Assembly (NCBI GenBank): GCA_031761405.1
Contig: JASEVX010000082.1
Coordinates: 250,501 to 314,500 of the forward strand
Direction of reading: 5' to 3'
DNA: 64,000 bases
Origin: Serripes groenlandicus
Taxonomy: Eukaryota > Mollusca > Bivalvia > Cardiida > Cardiidae
Both the position numbers and the translations under genes were made by a program. A model generated the notes under the pieces. That model ran no database searches. It was not told the origin of the DNA and saw only the letters and a list, made by a program, of their open reading frames with translations. How positions within the stretch are numbered: position 1 is the stretch's first letter; each line of letters opens with the position of its first letter. This document shows, one piece after another, positions 54,830 to 64,000 of this stretch.

Positions 54830-57144
54830 ATAACTAAGAGATTTTAAACAATCGCAACCGAAATATTTTTAAGGTATTTACATTTAGTTTATTATCATAA
54901 CAACTTGTCCTCTCATGTTACAAGGACTATGAATATAGTTGCCGGTTTTTACCGGAGACTAATAATACTATTAACATCAACAATAGTAAATGAAATAATA
55001 ACAGTACTAACATTAATAATTATTGCAAGAACTGTACAGTGACAAAGAGCCAAGGTACATTAAGGAATTAATCTATAATTTCTTTTATTGTCAGTCGCCG
55101 GGCAGAAGCCCGCGACTTCTATTTTTAATAGCTTTTCGGAAATCACATGGGAGGAGGGATAATTATTGGAAAGAAACACATTAAGATGTTTTGAACATAT
55201 TACAATTGTGTTTGTTTAAAAACACTAAGTAATGACACATCTAAAATGGAATAAACATTTCGATGTTTTAGGTATTTTTAGTTTCATTTTGTTGACTTGC
55301 ATTTAAGTGTTTTTGTCTTATTTACGAAGACAAATGTGGTCCCTGCTAGACTTGCAACCAACTGCTATATGTCAATATTGAGATATATTGAAATAAAAAT
55401 CACGTCAAATTCTACTTTCAATAGTAATGTTAACTTACTGAATGTTATTTTCATGTTCAAAAATATGTCTTGATTTGTGAAGAATTCATTTGATAATGTT
55501 AACTCGTGTATATCTAAAATATGAACTGTTTCTAACCTAGAACTGTTGATTACGTCACTACCGAGTACCGCCCGCATAGATGTGTAAATTTTGCACACGC
55601 TACTATATACTACTGTACTTACTGTGTGTGCGTTAACCAATGCGCGCACCTGCTTGCTTTTATGTAAGTCACGTCGAATTCTCCTTTTAATAGATAAGAA
55701 TCAACATAAACTGGTAACAGAAACAAATAAGATTTTTTTTTGTGAAAATATGTCTCAAATATAAGCCTGTTTATCGGTCGTGAACGTCGAAACGCTTTTT
55801 CCTCAGTTTGTGACCTAGTTTCATATTGCCAAAATGTAAACAAAGCGAAGTAACCGGAAGTAACATGTAAACTTAGAAAAGTGACTTACGCAGACAAAAA
55901 ATGTCGCACGACAAATTGATTTCTTAAACGTCACGATTGAGTGCATGGGTCGAATGTAGGAGAAAGAAATATACTATAGAAACGCTTTTTTCTCTCGAAT
56001 GCAGTGGAATAAAACATGCACTAAAGCTTTGCCTGATTTTTTATTCACTTTCTTCGATGTCTGACACTCGACTCGATCTTGAAACAAAGGTCAACATTTT
56101 GAAAAAATGCTCAAACACCTTATTACAGATAGATAGCTAATATTACACACTTAAATGATTAAATATATGTGATATTAAATGTTTATTTGGCTTGAAACAA
56201 ATTAAGAGAAGAACAAACTCTGATAAACAATAGATTTAGAAATAAAGAAAAACTGCTCTTTCGCACCCAATTAATTTCATACTTGCCACCTATTAAATAG
56301 TAATGGGACTCGCAACTGGCATTTCTCTTGCGCCAAACATATATTGTATGCATCAACGATTTATATAAACAATTTAGCTGATATGTTGTTTCAAGTGTGG
56401 TCTACTTTTTAAACATATGAGGATAAATTTTAACATCTGTGAAATATTTATTATAATTATTATTAAAAAGGAGGAAGTTAATGTCTTCAGCAATTTAACC
56501 GTTTTCTCAATGTTTTAAGCATTTAAAGGTTTTCATTGTTGCTTCAGACATGGAAAGGGTTTAATAGCTTTTTATTGCAGGTAGATTTAAATCCCAAAAT
56601 GTATTAATTTGTTGTGGTTTTATTGACAAATACAAAACATCCAAAATCCTGACCAAAAGATATCCTGAAATTTGTAGATCTATGTGGAATTTCAAAAATC
56701 CTGGAATTAGTCCTTATGAAAACATTATGTGTATGTTTAGACTAATGAAAGTCAAGAATACATGTGTGTTAAAAAATTAATCAATGCAGTCTTTTCCGGC
56801 GACATTGATGCCTTGCATCAACTTTCTCTTGTATTCATACCTATAACGTTTGCCAAAGCCAAAGCGATAAGAAAACGATAGCTGTCCATTTTCAACCAAT
56901 ATAAGTCACAGAAAACTTAAAAAGACAGTATTTGTACGCGGCGGAGGTGCGCTGCAGCCAATAAAAACGCACAAAATCAATCGTTTATCTTGCGCTCAAT
57001 CCGTCAATCATTTTGATAATGCCAATGACGTGCCGGTCTTAGACCAACGACACTCTGCGCATGTTATACATTAATCTAACGTAACTGGCGGAAAAATACA
57101 GATAAAATACACAAAGTCGTGTCTAAACACTCTGTTCCTACGTA
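54830..57144. other. Stretch without supported genes
   Basis: Several short open frames are present, but none has consistent splice signals. An isolated half of the CCCTTTCCC family (GACATGGAAAGGGTTTAA) lies at about 56548-56566. The DNA just before 57145 is unique-looking. Confidence 0.4.
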
Positions 57145-57152
57145 GTCCAAAA
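57145..57152 (+). repeat. 8-bp target-site duplication, left (GTCCAAAA)
   Basis: GTCCAAAA also occurs immediately after the right terminus at 61478-61485. Confidence 0.7.
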
Positions 57153-57164
57153 GAAGTGTGTGAA

Positions 57165-59765
57165 GTTGGCAGAGCATTAGACGTTAGACATTAGACTTTA
57201 AAAAAAAAAATTAGATTAGACATTAGACATTCGATTAGACATTCGCAAATTACAAGATCTATAAACCAAATTCGTCGGAGGTCATTGTACATTCAAAAAA
57301 CGAATGTCTAATTGGTCAGTTAGACATTAGACATTCGATTAGACATTCGCAAATTAAGGGATTTAGATACCAAATTCGTCGGAGGTCATTGTACATGCAA
57401 AAAACGAATGTCTAATTGGTCAGTTAGACATTAGACATTCGATTAGACATTCAGAAAAATGGCAAATTTTAAATATCGAATGTCTAATTAGACATTAGAC
57501 ATTCGATAAGACATTCGCAAATTACAAGATCTATAACCCAAATTCGTCGGAGGTCATTGTACATTCAAAAAACGAATGTCTAATTGGTCAGTTAGACATT
57601 AGACATTCGATTAGACATTCGCAAATTAAGGGATTTAGATACCAAATTCGTCGGAGGTCATTGTACATGCAAAAAACGAATGTCTAATTGGTCAGTTAGA
57701 CATTAGACATTCGATTAGACATTGGCAAATTACTATACTTAGGTTCCAAATTCGTCAGAGATCATTGTAAATTCAAAAAACGAATGTCTAATTGGTCAGT
57801 TAGACATAAGACATTCGATTAGGCATTCGCAAATCACCAAACTTAGTTTTCAAATTCCTCGGAGGTCATTGTACATTCAAAAAACGAATGTCTAATTGGT
57901 CAGTTAGACATTAGACTTTCGCAAATTACAAAATCTATAACCCAAGTTCGTCGGAGGTCATTGTACATTCAAAAAACGAATGTCTAATTGGTCAGTTAGA
58001 CATTAGACATTCGATTAGACATTCGCAAATTAAGAGATTTAGGTACCAAATTCCTCGGAGGTCATTGTACATTCAAAAAAACGAATGTCTAATTGGTCAG
58101 TTAGACATTAGACATTCGATTAGTCATTCGCAAATTAAGAGATTTAAGTACGAAATTCGTCGGAGGTCATTGTACATCCAAAACACGTGTGTCTAATTGG
58201 TCAGTTAGACATTAGACATTCGATTAGACATTCGCAAATTAAGAGATTTAGGTACCAAATTCGTCAGAGACCAATGAACATTCAAAAAACGAATGTCTAA
58301 TTGGTCAGTTAGACATTAGAAATTCGATTAGACATTCCCAAATTACAAGATCTATAACCCAAATTCGTCGGAGGTCATTGCACATTAAAAAAACGAATGT
58401 CTAATTGGTCAGTTAGACATTAGATATTCGATTAGACATTCGCAAATTAAGGGATTTAGGGACCAAATTCGTCGGAGGTCATTATACATGCAAAAAACGA
58501 ATGTCTAATTGGTCAGTTAGACATTAGACATTCGATTAGACATTCGCAAATTAAGAAATCTAGGTACCAAATTCGTCAGAGATCAATGTACATTAAAAAA
58601 ACGAATGTCTAATTGGTAAGTTAGACATTAGACATTCGATTAGACAATCGCAAATTAAGGGATTTAGGTACCAAATTCGTCGGAGGTCATTATACATGCA
58701 AAAAACGAATGTCTAATTGGTCAGTTAGACATTAGACATTCGATTAGACATTCGCAAATTAAGAGATTTAGGTACCAAATTCCTCAGATGTCATTGTACA
58801 TTCAAAAAACGAATGTCTAATTGGTCAGTTAGACATTAGACATTCAATTAGACTTTCGCAAATTACAAGATCTATAACCCAAATTCGTCGGAGGTCATTG
58901 CACATTAACAAAACGAATGTCTAATTGGTCAGTTAGACATTAGACATTCGATTAGACATTCGCAAATTAAGAGATTTATGTACCAAATTGGTCGGAGGTC
59001 ATTATACATTCAAAAAACGAATGTCTAATTGGTCAGTTAGACATTAGACATTCGATTAGATATTCGCAAATTAAGAGATTTAGGTACCAAATTCGTCAGA
59101 GATCAATGTACATTAAAAAAACGAATGTCTAATTGGTCAGTGTTAGACATTAGACATTCGTTTAGACATTCGCAAATTACAAGATCTTAACCCAAATTCG
59201 TCGGAGGTCATTGCACATTAAAAAAACGAATGTCTAATTGGTCAGTTAGACATTAGACATTCGATTAGACATTCGCAAATTAAGAGATTTAGGTACCAAA
59301 TTCGTCGGAGGTCATTATACATGCAAAAAACGAATGTCTAATTGGTCAGTTAGACATTAGACATTCGATTAAACATTCGCAAATTAAGAGATTTAGGTAC
59401 CAAATTCATCAGAGATCAATGTACATTAAAAAAACGAATGTCTAATTGGTCAGTTAGACATTAGACATTCGATTAGACATTCGCAAATTAAGAGATTTAT
59501 GTACCAAATTCATCAGAGATCAATGTACATTAAAAAAACGAATGTCAATTGGTCAGTTAGACATTAGACATTCGATTAGACATTCGCAAATTAAGAGGTT
59601 TAGGTACGAAATTTGTCGGAGGTCATTGTAAACGCAAAAAACGAATGTCTAATTGGTCAGTTAGACATTAGACATTCGATTAGATATTCGCAAATTAAGA
59701 GGTTTAGGTACGAAATTTGTCGGAGGTCATTGTACACGCAAAAAACGAATGTCTTATTGGTCAAT
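57165..59765 (+). repeat. Left arm: ~24 tandem ~104-bp units
   Basis: AAAAAACGAATGTCTAATTG recurs about every 104 bases. Units come in at least two versions, CAAGATCTATAACCCAAATT and AAGAGATTTAGGTACCAAAT. Their alternation gives a partly higher-order pattern. Confidence 0.9.
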
Positions 59766-60245
59766 TAATAACTTGAACATATTGATAACTCGAACATATC
59801 GATATTTCAAACATACCGATAACTCGAACACATCGATATCTCGAATACATTGATAAAACAAATGTTTTTAACTTGAACATATTGACAAATCGAACATATC
59901 GATATCTCGAACTTTTCGATATCTCGAACTTTCCGATATCTCGAACTGTTCGAACTTAAAAAAAAAAAACCAAAAAAAATCAAGATATCGAAAAGTTCGA
60001 GATATCGAGAAAACCCCCACAAAAAAACCAAACAATCGAGATATCAAAAAGTTCGACATATCGAAAGTTCGAGATATTGGAAAGTTCGAGATATCGAAAA
60101 GTTCGAGATATCGATATGTTCGATTTGTCAATATGTTCAAGTTAAAAACATTCGTTTTATCAATGTATTCGAGATATCGATGTGTTCGAGTTATCGGTAT
60201 GTTCGAGATATCGATATGTTCGAGTTATCAATATGTTCAAGTTAT
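59765..60245. repeat. Central palindrome of TCGATATCTCGAAC repeats
   Basis: Left text AACTTGAACATATTGATAAC... is mirrored on the right by ...GTTATCAATATGTTCAAGTT over more than 180 bases per side. The short motif recurs every ~17 bases. The A/C-rich core is at about 59955-59985. Confidence 0.85.
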
Positions 60246-61465
60246 TAATTGACCAATAAGACATTCGTTTTTTGCGTGTACAATGACCTCCGACAAATTT
60301 CGTACCTAAACCTCTTAATTTGCGAATGTCTAATCGAATGTCTAATGTCTAACTGACCAATTAGACATTCGTTTTTTGAATGTGCAATGACCTCCGACGA
60401 ATTTGGGTTATAGATCTTGTAATTTGCGAATGTCTAATCGAATGTCTAATGTCTAACTGACCAATTAGACATTCGTTTTTTTAATGTACATTGAATTCTG
60501 ACGAATTTGATACCTAAATCTCTTAATTTGCGAATGTCTAATCGAATGTCTAATGTCTAACTGACCAATTAGACATTCGTGTTTTGGATGTACAATGACC
60601 TCCGACGAATTTCGTACTTAAATCTCTTAATTTGCGAATGTCTAATCGAATGTCTAATGTCTAACTGACCAATTAGACATTCGTTTTTTGAATGTACAAT
60701 GACCTCCGAGTAATTTGAAAACTAAGTTTGGTAATTTGCGAATGTCTAATCGAATGTCTAATGTCTAACTGACCAATTAGACATTCGTTTTTTGAATGTA
60801 CAATGATCTCTGACGAATTTGGAACCTAAGTATAGTAATTTGCGAATGTCTAATCGAATGTCTAATGTCTAACTGACCAATTAGACATTCGTTTTTTGCA
60901 CGTACAATGACCTCCGACGAATTTGGTACCTAAATCTCTTAATTTGCGAATGTCTAATCGAATGTCTAATGTCTAACTGACCAATTAGACATTCGTTTTT
61001 TGATTGTACGTTGACCTACGACGAATTTGGAACCTAAATATCGTAATTCGCGAATGTCTAATCGAATGTCTAATGTCTAACTGACCAATTAGACATTCGT
61101 TTTTTGCATGTACAATGACCTCCGACGAATTTGGTACCTAAATCCCTTAATTTGCGAATGTCTAATCGAATGTCTAATGTCTAACTGACCAATTAGACAT
61201 TCATTTTTTGAATGTACAATGACCTCCGACGAATTTGGGTTATAGATCTTGTAATTTGCGAATGTCTAATCGAATGTCTAATGTCGAATTAGACATTCGA
61301 TATTTAACATTTGCGATTTTTCTGAATGTCTAATCGAATGTCTAATGTCTAATTAGACATTCGATAATCAAAATTAGCGAATGTCTAATCGAATGTCTAA
61401 CGTCTAATTAGACATTCGATTTTTTTTTATGAATGTCTAATGTCTAACGTCTAATGCTCTGCCAA
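60245..61465 (-). repeat. Right arm: ~10 tandem ~104-bp units, inverted
   Basis: Same unit as the left arm in opposite orientation (TGACCAATTAGACATTCG, CAATGACCTCCGACGAATTT). It is less than half the length of the left arm. Confidence 0.9.
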
Positions 61466-61477
61466 CTTCACACACTT

Positions 61478-61485
61478 GTCCAAAA
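61478..61485 (+). repeat. 8-bp target-site duplication, right (GTCCAAAA)
   Basis: Pairs with 57145-57152. Confidence 0.7.
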
Positions 61486-62430
61486 ATACACCCTAGGTAA
61501 AAGATAGTAAAAACATACAAGGAGAGGATTTATTTTCTCAAAACAGAAAAATCTCCTTCCACGAAATGATGATAAGAGACATTACGGGGTAGTTAAGATA
61601 AAAACATGCTCTTAGCCAATGTATTTAAGTATTTACAGGGCCATCGTGTGTTTGTTTCTTTCAATGGTTTTCCTCGTTAGCCGTGTGATATGTACCTCCA
61701 GTCCTGTTTCTCAATTGCTCAATATATCATTTCGACTAAGATCCACACAAAATAAGGTTGTGTCTTATCTTCGTCAATAAGCTTACATTTTGATTGTCAT
61801 TTATAAATTGTACAGATCGATTATTCTTTTCTGCAATTTGTCAGTCATATCACGGCAGAGTTGTAAATACTGTGGGAAAAAGAAGAATGTACTCGTATAG
61901 AAAAATTCCCCCATTTTCCAACAAGGTTTTTAAAAGTTGTATGCTAGTCAGACGTTATCGGTCGGTGCAAGCGCTGACAGTTTTATTATGAGGGAGAATT
62001 TGTGCAATAAATCTTTGCGGACAAAAATCAATTTCAACAGGATTACACTAACAATGTCATTGTACCTCTTAAACCACTACGACACTTGAAATGTGGACCT
62101 TTTATTCCCGTGCCACCTACAGAAGCATTTAATTAATTTGTTTAACGCATCTGACGCAGACGATGTTGGTAAACATTATGGTAAAAAAGAAATTAGTAAT
62201 AACAAAACATGAAAATATGGGAGCATTTAAAGCTCTGTCTGAAAATATGTTCACTTTCACAAAAGACAATATATTAAATATAACGTATTAAGAGGTTTCG
62301 CTTCGAACCCTCCCTTTATTTGTGACATAGATACAACATGCTGTTGTATCCTTTAAGCGCTATTTATTTTTGTATTCGTGGAATTGAATAAGATATTTTG
62401 TTATCAGCACTTCTGAGTACCTAAAGATAT
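61486..62430. other. No supported genes; repeat remnants
   Basis: Holds a short piece of the TCATATCACGG repeat (about 61842-61870) and a MITE relic with GCATCTGACGCAGACGATG (about 62148). Otherwise AT-rich and unassigned. Confidence 0.45.
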
Positions 62431-62434
62431 TTAA

Positions 62435-62656
62435 CCCTTTCCTACATTTAGACGTATTTTGACACATCTGCAGCAGACAACTTTTGAAAACATCGTGACA
62501 ACAAGACAAATTTCTCAAAACGAGAGTTTACTCCTTTTGTCACAATGTTTTCAACTTTGTTTTAGTAATTATACGTACAATTATAGAGATTTTCCATATT
62601 TTTGAGTATACATTTTCAAAGTCGTCTGCTGCAGATTTGCTGTATGTGAGAAAGGG
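62435..62656. mobile_element. MITE (CCCTTTCCC family), near complete
   Basis: TTAA (62431-62434) precedes CCCTTTCCTACATTTAGACG. The right end is GCTGTATGTGAGAAAGGG followed by TTAT, a mutated TTAA. Inner blocks are CATCTGCAGCAGACAAC, TTTTGTCACAATGTTTTCAA and AAAGTCGTCTGCTGCAG. 222 bp. Confidence 0.8.
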
Positions 62657-62824
62657 TTATTAACCAACTATTTTGAGGACCTGAGGGACACACTAAAATA
62701 TGCGTCATGCAAAGAACGCCATGTCCCCGTTCTCGGAAGAGTAAACATAACGTTCTCGTCTCCATTTTCCTACATGCGACAATTTATTCATATTCAACAG
62801 TATTTCAGTTATAGAATGTTAGCC

Positions 62825-63394
62825 AGTTCACTAAAGAATGAGTTTCCTGGCTTTCTCGCACCAGTTCACTTAAGAATGAGTTTCCTGGCTTTCTCGCATC
62901 AGTTCACTAAAGAATGAGTTTCCTGGCTTTCTCGCACCAGTTCACTAAATAATGAGTTTCCTGGCTTTCTCGCACCAGTTCACTAAAGAATGAGTTTCCT
63001 GGCTTTCTCGCACCAGTTCACTAAAGAATGAGTTTCCTGGCTTTCTCGCACCAGTTCACTAAAGAATGAGTTTCCTGGCTTTCTCGCACCAGTTCACTAA
63101 AGAATGAGTTTCCTGGCTTTCTCGCACCAGTTCACTAAAGAATGAGTTTCCTGGCTTTCTCGCACCAGTTCACTAAAGAATGAGTTTCCTGGCTTTCTCG
63201 CACCAGTTCACTAAATAATGAGTTTCCTGGCTTTCTCGCACCAGTTCACTAAAGAATGAGTTTCCTGGCTTTCTCGCACCAGTTCACTAAAGAATGAGTT
63301 TCCTGGCTTTCTCGCACCAGTTCACTAAAGAATGAGTTTCCTGGCTTTCTCGCACCAGTTCACTAAAGAATGAGTTTCCTGGCTTTCTCGCACC
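62825..63394 (+). repeat. 38-bp minisatellite, exactly 15 copies
   Basis: AGTTCACTAAAGAATGAGTT plus TCCTGGCTTTCTCGCACC repeats fifteen times over 570 bases with only a few substitutions. The unit corresponds to GTTTCCTGGTTTTCTCACACC of the parent dispersed repeat. Confidence 0.97.
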
Positions 63395-63425
63395 AGTTCT
63401 CCATTCAATATTCTTCCTAAGCAAC

Positions 63426-63615
63426 TGGATCACCTCGGTGGTGCAGTGGTAGGGACCGCCTGAAGGCATTACACTTGTGGTAATGGCTTTCTCTTTCGAC
63501 TGCCTCGTTAAGATCGGGATACATGTACCAGTAGTACTGTTAACTTATCAAGAAAATTCCATGATAAAACGGAAAAATTGTTGAAAGCGTCGTTAAACAT
63601 CATTCAAACAAACAA
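63426..63615 (+). mobile_element. tRNA-derived SINE, copy 2, with target-site duplication
   Basis: The head ATCACCTCGGTGGTGCAGTG and the tail GTTGAAAGCGTCGTTAAAC end in CATTCAAACAAACAA. TTCCTAAGCAAC (63414-63425) and TTCCTCAGCAAC (63616-63627) form a 12-bp flanking duplication with one mismatch. It is a retroposition into the older dispersed repeat. Confidence 0.75.
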
Positions 63616-64000
63616 TTCCTCAGCAACAAGCTACTTTCCAAAATGCATGTATACACATTGTATTCCAATGGTGGAAGAAGAATGCTAGCCGAGTTGGGCT
63701 TCGAACTTACGACCGCTTCTTTATGAACAGCATCTTTGATAAGTGAAATTGATTAAAATTAATAAAGAACATGTTTTGTAAAATCTTTGTTAAACGTGTA
63801 ATTTATTTTTAGATTTAATTTGTACCCAAATGTCGGTTAGTTAGTTAGTTTCCTTTATGTAGCGTCCAAATAACCCGTCGTTGTCTTTTCCCCGTTGGAA
63901 CTACTTTTGAAGAAAGAAGTTTTTATTTTCCGTTGAAATTACTTAAGTGTCCACCGGATTAGGAAGGAGGAATACTGGCAAGCCGTTTGCACAATAACTA

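Larger units (their letters stand above)
57153..61477. mobile_element. 4.3-kb fold-back element with tandem-repeat arms
   Basis: The outermost 40 or so bases are perfect inverted repeats starting AAGTGTGTGAAGTTGGCAG. The left arm (to about 59765) is about 24 tandem units of ~104 bp containing AACGAATGTCTAATTGGTCA, TTAGACATTAGACATTCG and TTCGTCGGAGGTCATTG. The right arm (from about 60245) is about 10 of the same units inverted. The centre is a second inverted repeat of TCGATATCTCGAAC motifs around an A-rich core. 8-bp direct repeats flank it. No transposase is encoded. The design is that of fold-back transposons such as Drosophila FB. Confidence 0.85.
62785..63725 (+). mobile_element. SINE-like repeat (TCATATCACGG family) with internal amplification and SINE insertion
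   Basis: The left part (TTCAACAGTATTTCAGTTAT) leads into a 38-bp tandem array. The right part (GCTACTTTCCAAAATGC, GCTAGCCGAGTTGGGCTTCG, AACTTACGACC) resumes after an inserted tRNA-derived SINE. Compare the uninterrupted copy at 5607-5890. Confidence 0.65.

Noticed and set aside
55365..55649. 94-codon minus-strand frame above Cys-rich gene 2, considered as its missing first exon
   Set aside because: No signal-peptide core; the donor after ATGAAAATAACATTC would leave only five residues before exon 2.
59807..60140. Frames in the centre of the fold-back element
   Set aside because: They are translations of the palindromic TCGATATCTCGAAC repeats.

Overview
The window is AT-rich, repeat-dense eukaryotic DNA. 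It contains no bacterial-style operons, no intact rRNA or tRNA genes and no CRISPR array. The repeat repertoire points to a mollusc, most likely a bivalve: tandem-repeat-carrying Helitrons, AGGTCA-rich arrays, tRNA-derived SINEs with a C/A-rich tail, short palindromic MITEs and a LINE with an apurinic-type endonuclease. This assignment is an inference, not a proven identity.

The protein-coding content is small and split into short exons. Following splice signals and codon phase by eye gives a complete six-exon gene on the minus strand (4945-11875) for a 241-residue, cysteine-rich, secreted or membrane-tethered protein. It has a signal peptide in exon 1, a hydrophobic C-terminal tail in exon 6, consistent phases throughout and AATAAA just after the stop. 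Four exons of a second gene with the same phases and the same Cys spacing lie on the same strand at 48543-53213, so the window carries two members of a small family about 37 kb apart. A relic of a duplicated exon sits inside the first gene. A possible plus-strand terminal exon (38964-39077) and a CRE/ETS-rich promoter-like stretch (about 41.8-42.5 kb) are weaker candidates.

Mobile DNA dominates the rest. 0-4.7 kb: local duplications and an element carrying a (TG)n tract. 11.17-11.49 kb (intron 1 of the first gene): two inverted copies of a 5S-rRNA-like promoter segment, one followed by a perfect tRNA-Leu primer-binding site. 12.2-15.2 kb: further copies of the microsatellite-carrying element, one with (AC)46. 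19.15-28.74 kb: a head-to-tail chain of non-autonomous Helitron-like elements of two families. Their hairpin 5' termini have been amplified on their own into tandem arrays, and their 3' ends show a hairpin followed by CTAG or CTTG. 28.74-31.63 kb: a 65-bp satellite. 33.75-37.45 kb: a decayed LINE on the minus strand. 42.7-48.3 kb: a cluster of TTAA-flanked MITEs, palindromic MITEs and SINEs. 49.5-52.1 kb: minisatellites in introns of the second gene. 57.15-61.48 kb: a 4.3-kb fold-back element whose inverted arms are tandem ~104-bp repeats, bounded by an 8-bp direct repeat. 62.8-63.4 kb: exactly fifteen 38-bp units amplified from inside a dispersed repeat.

Exon calls, repeat periods and boundaries were read by eye. 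Expression, family names and host species could not be tested here.
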